Source of the DNA: Rossellomorea sp036867415
Lineage (GTDB): Bacteria; Bacillota; Bacilli; Bacillales; Bacillaceae_B
Assembly (NCBI RefSeq): GCF_036867415.1
Contig: NZ_JBAJHU010000006.1
Coordinates: forward strand, 1-64,000
Length of the DNA: 64,000 nt
Direction: 5' to 3'
The notes beneath the pieces were generated by a model. It saw only the letters and a program-made list of their open reading frames with translations, searched no databases and was not told the origin of the DNA. Made by a program: the position numbers and the translations under genes. How positions within the stretch are numbered: the first letter of the stretch is position 1; each line of letters starts with the position of its first letter. Below, in pieces: positions 27,189 to 35,980 of the stretch.

Positions 27189-28343
27189 ATGAAAAAAAGG
27201 CTATCGGCTGCATTAGCCGCCATGTTGATACTTGGCGGTTGTGCGCCGACGTTTGAAAAACAGGATCAAGTCGTTCAGGAAAATCAGGACAGCGAATCAA
27301 AGAAAGCGATCATTCCTAACTTTCAAATTTCAAACGATTATTATAAGACCATGCTTCCTTATGATACAAGTAAAACCCGCGGTGTTGTCGTGAACGATCT
27401 TGGATCACGATACGATATTAATGAAATCGAGAATGGGCTGCTGAGGGTTGCCCAAAATCGTTTTTCCACAAATGAATATTTCTTCAAAGAAGGGCAATTC
27501 TTAACAAAGAAAATGGTCGACAGCTGGCTGCAGCGAAAGTTCACGAGTGAACAGCTTGATGAAAAAGGGCTGAAAGAAAGCGAGAACCTTGGATTGAATC
27601 CTGTTCAAACCAAAGGAGAGGATGCGCCCATTTATTTGGCTCATATCGTGGAGCATAACTATCTGATGAAAAAGAAAGATGACAACAAAGTTACACTTGG
27701 CGGCGTCGTCATCGCACTTTCATTGAATTCCGTCAATTATGAAACCAATCTTTCAAACGGAACGAGAACGGTCAAGAATATCAGTAACGAAGTATTAAAG
27801 GAGCAGGGCGCTAAGATGGCTGGTGAAGTTCTGAAGAGGATGCGTGAGAATGAAGATCTCCAGAATGTGCCCATCATGATCGCCCTATACAAGCAGGCTC
27901 CGAAGCAGCAGGTGGTCCCTGGCGAATTTTTTGCGTATACCACTGTACAGGCAGGGGCGAGTACAATTGAGAATTGGGAAGGCGTCGATGAAGAATATTA
28001 TATCTTCCCGTCTCCTCAGGCTGCCGAGAATCATCCTAATGACAACAAGGTATTCCATGAACTGAAGAAGGAAATTGAAAATTACTTCCCGGTTTTCACC
28101 GGCGTAACGGGCGAAGCCCTTTATCAAAATCAAAAGCTGACAGAGCTGAATTTGGAGGTTGCCCTCACCTTTAATGGAAAGACTGAAACAATCGGATTTG
28201 CCCAGTATCTTTCCAATTTGATCGGTAAAAATGCACCTGAAAGCTGGGAAGTGGAGCTGCTGATAAAGTCTTCATACGGCCCTGAAGCTTTGGTCGTGAA
28301 GAAAAAAGGCAGTAAAGAAACGTATATGCACATCTATGAATGA
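27189..28343 (+). CDS. CamS family sex pheromone-like lipoprotein (YerH)
   Basis: Lipid-anchored secreted protein: signal peptide with lipobox ILGGC (Cys about 18), then a 365-residue CamS domain. In enterococci and staphylococci the cleaved signal peptides of this family act as peptide pheromones; the role of the mature domain is unclear. 15 bp after ligA, as in B. subtilis yerH, so probably cotranscribed. Confidence 0.9.
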   Translation: MKKRLSAALAAMLILGGCAPTFEKQDQVVQENQDSESKKAIIPNFQISNDYYKTMLPYDTSKTRGVVVNDLGSRYDINEIENGLLRVAQNRFSTNEYFFKEGQFLTKKMVDSWLQRKFTSEQLDEKGLKESENLGLNPVQTKGEDAPIYLAHIVEHNYLMKKKDDNKVTLGGVVIALSLNSVNYETNLSNGTRTVKNISNEVLKEQGAKMAGEVLKRMRENEDLQNVPIMIALYKQAPKQQVVPGEFFAYTTVQAGASTIENWEGVDEEYYIFPSPQAAENHPNDNKVFHELKKEIENYFPVFTGVTGEALYQNQKLTELNLEVALTFNGKTETIGFAQYLSNLIGKNAPESWEVELLIKSSYGPEALVVKKKGSKETYMHIYE

Positions 28344-28377
28344 TGGGTGTGAAGAAGGGAATCCATTCCCTGGAGGA

Positions 28378-28412
28378 CCAATCCTGTATGTGTTGAACAG
28401 GATTGGTTTTTT
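28378..28412 (+). terminator. Terminator after camS
   Basis: CCAATCCTGT/ACAGGATTGG perfect 10-bp stem followed by TTTTTT. Confidence 0.9.
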
Positions 28413-28500
28413 AGATTATACACTCACTGGATCCGTCTCCTGTTAAAAAACGAAACCGTCACCATGTTCGTTCGTATAGTAAGTAAAGGAGGGAATAATC

Positions 28501-28761
28501 GTGGATGGATTATCATTTTACGGCTTGCTTGTGGCCGCAGTTTTATTTGTCATCACGCTTATCATGATCCCTGTTCAGTATCGGTATATCCAGTCCATGG
28601 AAGAGGAAAGAGAGAAAAAGAAACAAAAGCACGGAGAGGTTTATGATAAGATGCCGGTCGGAGAAGAATTCCTCCACCTGAATGCGCAAATCAATCCTCT
28701 GTTTCTTCCTGCCAATCTGATAGCGTATTTGATTTTCAAAGCAAAACACAAACAAAAATAG
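28501..28761 (+). CDS. Small membrane protein, possibly DUF3949 family
   Basis: 86 aa starting at GTG with AAAGGAGGG 7 nt upstream. One clear TM helix (about residues 5-26, LLVAAVLFVITLIMI), a charged Glu/Lys coiled segment (35-50), a VGEEFLHLNAQINPLFLPANL stretch split by a second weak hydrophobic segment, and a basic end. The pattern resembles what I recall of DUF3949 proteins of Bacillus; that label is tentative. Function unknown. Confidence 0.75.
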   Translation: MDGLSFYGLLVAAVLFVITLIMIPVQYRYIQSMEEEREKKKQKHGEVYDKMPVGEEFLHLNAQINPLFLPANLIAYLIFKAKHKQK

Positions 28762-28772
28762 CTTTGAAACGA

Positions 28773-28807
28773 AACCCCTTGAAGTGTATATTTCAAGGGG
28801 TTTTTTA
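28773..28807 (+). terminator. Terminator after the small membrane gene
   Basis: AACCCCTTGAA pairs with TTCAAGGGGTT and is followed by TTTTTT. Confidence 0.9.
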
Positions 28808-28872
28808 CTGTTCTGCAAAAATTGTCGAAGAGATTTTTCAAAAAAGAGGTTCCATCAGAATATCTACTGTTA

Positions 28873-28922
28873 TATAATACAAACAAGTTAAAATAACTGT
28901 ATTATAACAAAGGTAATACAGT
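28873..28922 (+). promoter_or_regulatory. TATAAT -10 and downstream dyad before aceA
   Basis: TATAAT at 28873-28878 is followed by a perfect 9-bp dyad ACTGTATTA / TAATACAGT (28896-28904 and 28914-28922, 9-bp centre) near the expected transcript start. Candidate operator or 5'-UTR hairpin, about 270 bp before aceA. Confidence 0.45.
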
Positions 28923-28963
28923 AAAGAGGTGATGCACTCATTATTCATTCAAGGGATGATCCA

Positions 28964-29146
28964 ATGAAACAAAATATCAACAGTTATAACTGAAAATGGC
29001 AAATGAGAACTGCAGTACCAGCCACAACATTGGCACTATCCGCATACACCATTTTTCACCCATCCAAGACTGCTGCACATAATACCCACCCTGACAAATG
29101 GCACCATGGCGTACTTAAGCTTTATAGAAATAACGCTTTACACTGA
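28964..29146 (+). pseudogene. Short interrupted ORF upstream of aceA
   Basis: An ATG with AAGGG 8 nt upstream opens a 9-codon peptide ending in TGA at 28991. The same frame continues for 50 codons to a second TGA at 29144. The second part (47 aa from ATG 29003) starts MRTAVPATTLALSAYTIF, a signal-peptide-like stretch, and continues with a His/Lys-rich segment. It could be a broken small secreted protein gene, a leader peptide, or chance. No family recognised. Confidence 0.3.
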
Positions 29147-29160
29147 CGGGGGACGGACCT
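29135..29160. repeat. Dispersed GC-rich repeat remnant before aceA
   Basis: CACTGACGGGGGACGGACCT matches half of the palindromic repeats at 17945 and 47624. It ends 29 bp before aceA. Confidence 0.5.
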
Positions 29161-29188
29161 CAATAATAAGAAAAGGGAGAGATGGACA

Positions 29189-30472
29189 ATGACTAAAAAC
29201 AATGTGAATGATCGTGCGGGAGCTTTACAGGAAAGCTGGGAACTGGATAAGAGGTGGAATGGAGTATCGAGACCTTACAAAGCGGAAGATGTCATCCGTT
29301 TAAGAGGGTCCATTGATATTGAACATACATTGGCCAGACGCGGTTCTGAAAAGCTGTGGAATCTCCTGCATGAGGAGAACTATATCAATGCACTGGGAGC
29401 ATTAACAGGAAACCAGGCGGTCCAGCAGGTCAGAGCCGGACTGAAGGCCATTTACTTAAGCGGATGGCAGGTAGCGGCTGATGCCAATCTGGCAGGTCAG
29501 ATGTATCCGGATCAAAGTCTATATCCTGCAAACTCCGTACCGTCTGTTGTGAAACGGATCAATCAGGCGCTTCAGCGCGCGGATCAGGTCCATTATGTGG
29601 AAGGGGATGAATCGATCGATTGGTTCGTTCCGATCGTAGCGGATGCAGAAGCGGGATTCGGCGGCCAGCTGAACGTATTTGAATTGATGAAAGGGATGAT
29701 CGAAGCGGGTGCATCAGCCGTTCACTTTGAAGATCAGCTTTCCTCAGAGAAGAAATGCGGTCATCTGGGCGGGAAGGTGCTGCTGCCTACTCAAACCTCT
29801 GTGAAGAATTTGATTTCCGCTCGGCTTGCAGCGGATGTGATGGGCGTGCCGACGTTGATCGTAGCCCGTACGGATGCCAATGCAGCGGATTTGATCACGA
29901 GTGATGTAGATTCATATGATGCGCCATTTATAACCGGAGAGCGTACACCTGAAGGATTCTTCAGAACGAGAGCGGGACTGCAACAGGCGATTGCCAGGGG
30001 CCTTGCATACGCACCTTATGCAGATTTTGTATGGTGCGAAACTTCTGAACCGGATCTTGAAGAAGCGCGCCGATTTGCAGAAGCGATCCACAAGGAACAT
30101 CCAGGTAAACTGCTGGCATATAACTGTTCGCCGTCTTTTAATTGGAAGAAAAAGCTTGATGACGAGACGATCGCAAAGTTCCAGGTCGAATTAGGCAAAA
30201 TGGGCTACAAGTTTCAGTTCGTTACGCTTGCCGGCTTCCATGCACTGAATCACAGTATGTTCGAGCTGGCGCGGGGTTACAGGGACCGCGGCATGGCTGC
30301 GTACTCCGAACTGCAACAGGCTGAATTTGCCAGTGAAAAACACGGCTATTCCGCTACACGCCATCAGCGGGAAGTGGGAACAGGCTACTTTGATGAAGTA
30401 TCCATGGTGATCTCAGGAGGAACTTCCTCCACCACAGCGTTGAAAGGCTCGACAGAGGCAGCTCAATTTTAA
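29189..30472 (+). CDS. aceA: Isocitrate lyase AceA
   Basis: Glyoxylate shunt enzyme cleaving isocitrate to glyoxylate and succinate. The catalytic Cys is in the signature EKKCGHLGGK (about 188-197); metal and substrate residues are in VADAEAGFGG and HFEDQLSSE, with YNCSPSFNWKK and the C-terminal lid following. 427 aa, the usual bacterial length. AAAGGGAGAGA precedes the ATG. Malate synthase is not in this window. Its presence implies growth on acetate or fatty acids. Confidence 0.96.
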   Translation: MTKNNVNDRAGALQESWELDKRWNGVSRPYKAEDVIRLRGSIDIEHTLARRGSEKLWNLLHEENYINALGALTGNQAVQQVRAGLKAIYLSGWQVAADANLAGQMYPDQSLYPANSVPSVVKRINQALQRADQVHYVEGDESIDWFVPIVADAEAGFGGQLNVFELMKGMIEAGASAVHFEDQLSSEKKCGHLGGKVLLPTQTSVKNLISARLAADVMGVPTLIVARTDANAADLITSDVDSYDAPFITGERTPEGFFRTRAGLQQAIARGLAYAPYADFVWCETSEPDLEEARRFAEAIHKEHPGKLLAYNCSPSFNWKKKLDDETIAKFQVELGKMGYKFQFVTLAGFHALNHSMFELARGYRDRGMAAYSELQQAEFASEKHGYSATRHQREVGTGYFDEVSMVISGGTSSTTALKGSTEAAQF

Positions 30473-30487
30473 TTATAAAAATGTATA

Positions 30488-30530
30488 CCCGTCCCGCGGT
30501 GCGTTAAAGCGCCGCAGGGCGGGCTTTTTG
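30488..30530 (+). terminator. Terminator of aceA made from a dispersed repeat
   Basis: CCCGTCCCGCGGTGCG-TTAAAG-CGCCGCAGGGCGGG forms a GC-rich hairpin followed by CTTTTTG. The central TTAAAG and the GTCCC/GGGC arms match the dispersed repeat family. Confidence 0.85.
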
Positions 30531-30573
30531 TTTAGGGTAAAAGAACGAAAGTGAAATTTTAATAAATATACTA

Positions 30574-30602
30574 TTGATTTTATGTTTATGCAGTCATATA
30601 AT
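30574..30602 (+). promoter_or_regulatory. Promoter of the arginine operon
   Basis: TTGATT (30574-30579) and TATAAT (30597-30602) are separated by 17 bp, 40 bp before argC. The spacer holds TATG-CAGT-CATA, a small dyad that could belong to an ArgR site but does not match an ARG box well. Confidence 0.75.
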
Positions 30603-30641
30603 TAGACCTAATTTAAATCTACTATGTGTGGTGAATGGTTA

Positions 30642-31676
30642 ATGAATGTTGGAATTGTCGGTTCTACTGGTTATGGAGGCGTGGAACTGCACCGCCTCCT
30701 GTCAAATCATCCCTCTGTTGATAAATGTATTCTATATTCATCAACGTTGAATGGAAATTCATATGTCGAGCAATATCCCCACTTGACTGAGTTATCAAAT
30801 GAGCTGGTCCGCGGCATACAGCTTGACGAGATGAAGCAGCTCGATGTCGTTTTCCTGGCCGTGCCGGCAGGGGTCAGCAAAGAGCTGACACCCGGATTAT
30901 TAAAGGGAAAGGCAAAAATCATTGACTTGTCCGGTGACCTTCGACTTCAGGACCCCGGAGAGTACGAGAAATGGTATAAAGGGAAGGCGGCAGAGTCTGC
31001 CGTTATAAACGAGGCTGTTTACGGACTGACAGAATGCAACCGGGAAGTCATTAAAGAAGCGGAGCTGATCGCTAATCCCGGCTGCTTCCCAACAGCATCC
31101 CTCCTGGCACTTGCCCCATTAGTTCAGAAGAAGCTGATCCAGCCCCATTCCCTGATCATCGATGCCAAGACGGGACTTTCCGGAGCGGGGCGGAAAGCAT
31201 CACTTTCCAGTCACTTTTCTGAAACCCAGGAGAACCTGAGGATATACAAGGTGCATGAGCACCAGCATACACCTGAAATCGAACAGCAACTGAAGCTTTG
31301 GGATCCCGGGTGGGCCCCAATCACCTTTTCGACTCATCTTATTCCTATGACACGCGGCATCATGGCGACCATCTATGCAACCCTTGAAACGGCCCAGACG
31401 ACAGAGGAGCTGCATGAACTCTATCAACATTTTTACAACAGCAGTCCATTCGTACGGATCAGGCGAATCGGTCAATACCCAAGTACGAAGGAAGTGTTCG
31501 GCACGAACTTCTGCGACATTGCGATAAAAGTAGATTCGCGAACGGGAAGGGTGACCATCGTGTCCGTTATCGACAATCTTATAAAAGGAGCCGCAGGTCA
31601 GGCAGTGCAAAATATGAATCTCATGTTTGGGCTGGATGAAACGGCCGGGCTTCAATATTATCCAATCTATCCATAA
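30642..31676 (+). CDS. argC: N-acetyl-gamma-glutamyl-phosphate reductase ArgC
   Basis: NADPH-dependent reduction in the acetylated arginine pathway. N-terminal Rossmann VGIVGSTGYGGVELHRLL; catalytic Cys in IANPGCFPTAS (about residue 148); HEHQHTPEIEQ near the active-site His. 344 aa. I start at ATG 30642 (MNVGIVG); an in-frame ATG at 30624 has no ribosome site. First gene of argCJBD-carAB-argF. Confidence 0.95.
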   Translation: MNVGIVGSTGYGGVELHRLLSNHPSVDKCILYSSTLNGNSYVEQYPHLTELSNELVRGIQLDEMKQLDVVFLAVPAGVSKELTPGLLKGKAKIIDLSGDLRLQDPGEYEKWYKGKAAESAVINEAVYGLTECNREVIKEAELIANPGCFPTASLLALAPLVQKKLIQPHSLIIDAKTGLSGAGRKASLSSHFSETQENLRIYKVHEHQHTPEIEQQLKLWDPGWAPITFSTHLIPMTRGIMATIYATLETAQTTEELHELYQHFYNSSPFVRIRRIGQYPSTKEVFGTNFCDIAIKVDSRTGRVTIVSVIDNLIKGAAGQAVQNMNLMFGLDETAGLQYYPIYP

Positions 31677-31688
31677 GGAGGAGAGAAC

Positions 31689-32921
31689 ATGAACGTGGCG
31701 GAAAAAGAATCAGTTCAGAAAGTCGAAGGAGGGAGCATCGTAACGCCTAAAGGATTCAAGGCGGGAGGCATGCATACCGGTCTTCGTTATGAGAAGAAGG
31801 ATTTCGGGGTGATGTACAGTGAAACACCTGCCCAAAGTGCAGCGGTTTACACGAAAAGCCACTTCCAGGCTCCTCCGCTTAAAGTGACGCAGGAAAGCAT
31901 CGCTGCTTCCGGGATCCTGCAGGCAGTGGTTGTAAACAGTGCGATCGCCAATGCCTGTACGGGTGAACAAGGCCTGAAGGATGCTTATAAGACACGAGAG
32001 CTGATTGCACAGCGATTTGGACTGCCGGAAGAATATGTGGCGGTTGCGTCCACCGGGGTCATCGGGGAATGCCTGCCAATGGCGATAATGGAGAAAGGAT
32101 GCAGAGAGATTGCGGTACACAAAGACTACAATAGTGCCAAATCCTTTCAGCAGGCAATCTTGACAACAGATACGGTCGAAAAGACAAGCTGTGTAAAAAT
32201 GCAAATTGACGGAAAAAACGTTACGATCGGAGGAGCTGCCAAGGGTTCGGGCATGATCCATCCGAATATGGGTACGATGCTCGGCTTTATCACCACAGAT
32301 GCCAACATCTCCTCTCCTGTCTTACAAAGTGCCTTGAAAAAAGCGATTGGCACGACGTTTAATCAAATTACAGTGGACGGTGAGACGTCAACCAATGACA
32401 TGGTGATCGTGATGGCGAACGGTGCAGCGGAAAATAAGCCTTTGAATGAAAACCATCCTGAATGGGTGTTGTTCCAGGAAGGACTGACTCTTTTATGTGA
32501 AGATCTGGCAAAACAGATCGCAAGGGATGGAGAGGGGGCGACAAAGCTGGTGGAAGTCAGAGTGAAAGGAGCCAATTCCCCTGAAGAAGCAAACATCATT
32601 GCCAAGAAGATCGTCGGTTCGAATCTGGTGAAGACAGCCATTTATGGAGCCGATCCCAATTGGGGAAGGATCGTAGGCGCAATGGGGCACAGCGAGGCAA
32701 CCCTTCAGCCGCAGGGATGCGACATATGCATTGGTGAAGAACTTGTCTTCTCGAGAGGGACCCCGCAGGTTTTTAATGAGCAAAGTGTGAGTGACTATAT
32801 GAAACAGGAAGAGCACGTGGTGATTCACGTTTCCTTACAAGAGGGCAGCGGACAAGGAAAAGCCTGGGGGTGCGATTTAACATATGACTATGTCAAAATC
32901 AATGCAAGCTACAGAACGTGA
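31689..32921 (+). CDS. argJ: Bifunctional glutamate N-acetyltransferase/amino-acid acetyltransferase ArgJ
   Basis: Recycles acetyl from N-acetylornithine to glutamate (and may use acetyl-CoA). Ntn-type self-cleaving protein: the nucleophile Thr is in HPNMGTMLGF. The residue before it is Gly, where I expect Ala-Thr in most ArgJ proteins; both should allow cleavage. VNSAIANACTG and VDGETSTNDM are conserved. 410 aa, 12 bp after argC with AAGGAGGAG. Confidence 0.95.
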   Translation: MNVAEKESVQKVEGGSIVTPKGFKAGGMHTGLRYEKKDFGVMYSETPAQSAAVYTKSHFQAPPLKVTQESIAASGILQAVVVNSAIANACTGEQGLKDAYKTRELIAQRFGLPEEYVAVASTGVIGECLPMAIMEKGCREIAVHKDYNSAKSFQQAILTTDTVEKTSCVKMQIDGKNVTIGGAAKGSGMIHPNMGTMLGFITTDANISSPVLQSALKKAIGTTFNQITVDGETSTNDMVIVMANGAAENKPLNENHPEWVLFQEGLTLLCEDLAKQIARDGEGATKLVEVRVKGANSPEEANIIAKKIVGSNLVKTAIYGADPNWGRIVGAMGHSEATLQPQGCDICIGEELVFSRGTPQVFNEQSVSDYMKQEEHVVIHVSLQEGSGQGKAWGCDLTYDYVKINASYRT

Positions 32922-33690
32922 CATGCTCGTCCTCAAATTAGGGGGGAGTATCCTTTACAATCTATCCCCGTCTTTTTTTGAAAGTCTGATAGAAATGAAG
33001 AACGAATATAACGTCGTGATTGTTCACGGAGGCGGACCGGAAATTACAGGCATGCTCAAAAAGCTCAGTATCGAAACGACGTTCTTAAATGGTCAGCGAA
33101 AGACGACGGAAGCCGTTTTGGAAGTGGCGGAAATGATTTTAAAGGGGAAGGTAAACAGTTACATCACGAATCAGCTGAATCATCATGGTATAAGTGCGGT
33201 CGGACTGTGCGGATATGACGCGGGTTTACTAAAAGCGGTTCTGATCGACGAAGAATCCCTTGGTCTGGTCGGGGAAATTGATGAAGTCAAGAACGACATA
33301 CTCACCGACATGATTTCAGCAGGACATCTCCCTGTCATCGCGCCTCTTGCACTTACAAAAGAAGGAACGAAGGTGAACGTCAATGCCGACCTTGCCGCCG
33401 CCTCGATCGCAAAAGCTTTGGGGGCCGGAAAGCTTCTCTATGTAACCGACGTACCAGGCATTTTACACGAAGAGGAACTCCTCGAGGAAACGACAACAAA
33501 AGAAATAGATCAATTGATCGAATCAGGGGTGATCCATGGAGGGATGATTCCGAAAGTTCAATCCGCGGTGTCCGTTCTGTCTCCAGGTATGAAAGAAGTG
33601 ATGATAGTCGGAGGGCAGCAGGCAATTTTCCAAAGCGGAACGATTTTGGGTACAAAAATAACCGGAAAAGGAGTGGCTGCAGTCTCATGA
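32884..33690 (+). CDS. argB: Acetylglutamate kinase ArgB
   Basis: Phosphorylates N-acetylglutamate, the second step of arginine synthesis. Amino-acid-kinase fold with LVLKLGGSIL, VIVHGGGPEI, NVNADLAAASIA and GGMIPKVQSA. The start is uncertain: ATG 32884 has GGGGG 13 nt upstream and overlaps argJ by 38 bp. ATG 32923, right after the argJ stop, gives the family-like MLVLKLGG but has no ribosome site. 268 aa as given. Confidence 0.93.
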   Translation: MTMSKSMQATERDMLVLKLGGSILYNLSPSFFESLIEMKNEYNVVIVHGGGPEITGMLKKLSIETTFLNGQRKTTEAVLEVAEMILKGKVNSYITNQLNHHGISAVGLCGYDAGLLKAVLIDEESLGLVGEIDEVKNDILTDMISAGHLPVIAPLALTKEGTKVNVNADLAAASIAKALGAGKLLYVTDVPGILHEEELLEETTTKEIDQLIESGVIHGGMIPKVQSAVSVLSPGMKEVMIVGGQQAIFQSGTILGTKITGKGVAAVS

Positions 33691-34847
33691 GTTATCTATT
33701 TCCCACGTATAACCGATTGGATATTGAACTGGTTGCGGGTAAAGGAGCGAAAGTGAAGGATTCCACCGGACGTTCGTACCTGGATTTCATAGCCGGAATT
33801 GCGGTCTGTAATCTCGGGCACTCTCCTGTACCCGTCAAAAAGGCTGTTGAGGAACAACTGAATAAAGTCTGGCATGTGTCCAATCTCTTTCAGATTTCTC
33901 AGCAAGAACAAGCCGCAAAGCTCCTCGCCCTTGCCAGCGGATTGGATGCCGTCTTCTTTTGCAACAGCGGGGCAGAAGCCAATGAAGCCGCTATAAAACT
34001 GGCAAAAAAGCATACTGGAAAGACGAAGATCCTGTCGTTCAAGCAATCCTTTCACGGTCGTACCTTTGCGACGATGAGCGCTACAGGGCAGGAGAAGATC
34101 CACAGCGGATTCGGACCGCTGCTTCCCGCTTTTGAATACCTTCCTTATAACGATGAGGATACCTTGGCTAAAGTCGACGGTGAAGATATCGCAGCAATCA
34201 TGGTGGAAGTCATCCAAGGGGAAGGCGGAGTGAATCCCGGCAAGGAAACCTTTTTGAAAGAAGTGGAGAAAAAGTGCGAGGAACTCGGTGCACTCTTAAT
34301 CATCGATGAAGTCCAAACGGGAATCGGACGCACCGGTGCACCGTTTGCCTATCAGCACCACGGTTTGAATCCTGATATCATCACTGCCGCGAAAGGGCTC
34401 GGCAGCGGGTTTCCGGTCGGAGCAATGATTGGCAGAAAAGAGCTGGTATCCACCTTTTCACCTGGCACCCACGGCTCCACGTTCGGAGGGAATCCTCTTG
34501 CGATGGCTGCAGTGAAAGCGACTCTCGAAACAATTTTTGATGATGATTTTTTAAATGGGGTAAAAAGTAAATCTGATACCTTTATTCGGTCTCTTAAAGA
34601 GAAGCTCGAGCCGTCACCATCTGTGAAAGAGGTAAAAGGGAAAGGATTCATGATCGGGATTGAATTAGAAACAGAAGCGAAGGAATCCATTGAACTTCTA
34701 AGAAATAGTGGACTCCTGACCCTGCCTGCAGGACCGAATGTCATCCGGCTGCTTCCACCCTTGACAGTGACCGAAGCTGAACTGGAGGAAGCACTGGGGA
34801 TATTGATAGAAACCTTGCAAGCTCATGAGACAGAGGCAGTCCGCTGA
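33687..34847 (+). CDS. argD: Acetylornithine aminotransferase ArgD
   Basis: PLP-dependent class III aminotransferase making N-acetylornithine. FFCNSGAEANEAAIKLAKK binds the phosphate, IIDEVQTGIGRTG contains the PLP Asp, and the Schiff-base Lys is in TAAKGLGSGFP. 386 aa. ATGA overlap with argB. Confidence 0.95.
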   Translation: MSYLFPTYNRLDIELVAGKGAKVKDSTGRSYLDFIAGIAVCNLGHSPVPVKKAVEEQLNKVWHVSNLFQISQQEQAAKLLALASGLDAVFFCNSGAEANEAAIKLAKKHTGKTKILSFKQSFHGRTFATMSATGQEKIHSGFGPLLPAFEYLPYNDEDTLAKVDGEDIAAIMVEVIQGEGGVNPGKETFLKEVEKKCEELGALLIIDEVQTGIGRTGAPFAYQHHGLNPDIITAAKGLGSGFPVGAMIGRKELVSTFSPGTHGSTFGGNPLAMAAVKATLETIFDDDFLNGVKSKSDTFIRSLKEKLEPSPSVKEVKGKGFMIGIELETEAKESIELLRNSGLLTLPAGPNVIRLLPPLTVTEAELEEALGILIETLQAHETEAVR

Positions 34848-34915
34848 TTTTTTTAGCTACCAATGTATAAAAATACTTTAAAAATAATAAAAATACACAA
34901 AAGGAGGGATTGGTT

Positions 34916-35980
34916 ATGACCGGCTACTTAAGTTTGGAAAATGGCACAGTTTTCAAAGGAGAACTGGGCCATGGCAGCAAAGGTCCCGTTGAAGGGGAAA
35001 TTGTGTTTTTTACAGGGATGACGGGGTATCAGGAAGTTCTCACTGATCCTTCCTATAAGGATCAAATCGTTGTATTCACCTATCCGCTGATCGGTCAGTA
35101 CGGAGTGAATGAATGTGATGGTGAAAGTGCAATTCCGCAGGTGAAAGGTGTCATCATGCTTCATTGTCCGGATGATTATTCCCATTATCAAGCGACATCT
35201 TCGCTAAAGGACTATCTTCATAATTGGGATATTCCTTATATGACCGGGGTGGATACCCGTCAGGTGGTGAAGACGATCAGGGATCTCGGGAGCCAAAATG
35301 CCTGTATCGGCCATTCACCGCTGATGCCATCAACCCGAAAACGAAAGGGACAGATCGCACAAGTGGCATCTTCAGAACTCACCTATTACGGCACTGGAAG
35401 CGTCCATGTTGCACTACTTGATTTCGGGGTAAAAAAATCGATCATCTCGAGTCTCGTGAAAATGGACTGTTCTGTAACCCTCATCCCATACGACCGCATC
35501 AACTTGCTTCATACATTGAAGGCCGATGCACTTGTCATTTCGAATGGTCCCGGCGACCCGAAAGAAATGGCGGCTCTGATGCCGCAGCTGAAAGAGCATA
35601 TCCTGAAGCTGCCGACGCTCGGAATATGCCTGGGTCATCAATTGATCGCACTAGCCCTCGGAGGCGACACACGTAAGCTCCTGTTCGGACATCGAGGGGC
35701 GAACCACCCTGTCATAGATCATGGAACCGGCCGGGTGTACCTGACTTCCCAAAATCATAACTATGTGGTGGAGGATGAGAGTTTAGTTGAAACTCATCTC
35801 AAGCCGCGCTTTTTCAATGTGAATGACGGTTCTGTTGAAGGACTGCAGCATGAGACGAAACCGATTCTTTCTGTACAATTCCATCCCGAGGCACGGCCCG
35901 GTCCTGAAGATGCATCTTACATCTTTGAAGAATTCTATCAATCCATCAAACAATCAGGGAGAGAGAAGATCTATGCCTAA
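34916..35980 (+). CDS. carA: Carbamoyl phosphate synthase small (glutaminase) subunit, arginine-linked CarA
   Basis: Hydrolyses glutamine to feed CarB. N-terminal CPSase domain GYLSLENGTVFKGE, class I glutaminase with the nucleophile in LGICLGHQLIALAL and the His-Glu pair in VQFHPEARPGP. 354 aa. ATG 34916 is 8 nt after GGAGG. Its place between argD and carB shows it is the arginine-specific copy; the pyrimidine copy must lie elsewhere. Confidence 0.95.
   Translation: MTGYLSLENGTVFKGELGHGSKGPVEGEIVFFTGMTGYQEVLTDPSYKDQIVVFTYPLIGQYGVNECDGESAIPQVKGVIMLHCPDDYSHYQATSSLKDYLHNWDIPYMTGVDTRQVVKTIRDLGSQNACIGHSPLMPSTRKRKGQIAQVASSELTYYGTGSVHVALLDFGVKKSIISSLVKMDCSVTLIPYDRINLLHTLKADALVISNGPGDPKEMAALMPQLKEHILKLPTLGICLGHQLIALALGGDTRKLLFGHRGANHPVIDHGTGRVYLTSQNHNYVVEDESLVETHLKPRFFNVNDGSVEGLQHETKPILSVQFHPEARPGPEDASYIFEEFYQSIKQSGREKIYA

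Noticed and set aside
30585..30600. ArgR operator in the argC promoter
   Set aside because: Only a short TATG-N4-CATA dyad is present; it does not match the TGAAT-N4-ATTCA type ARG box well enough.
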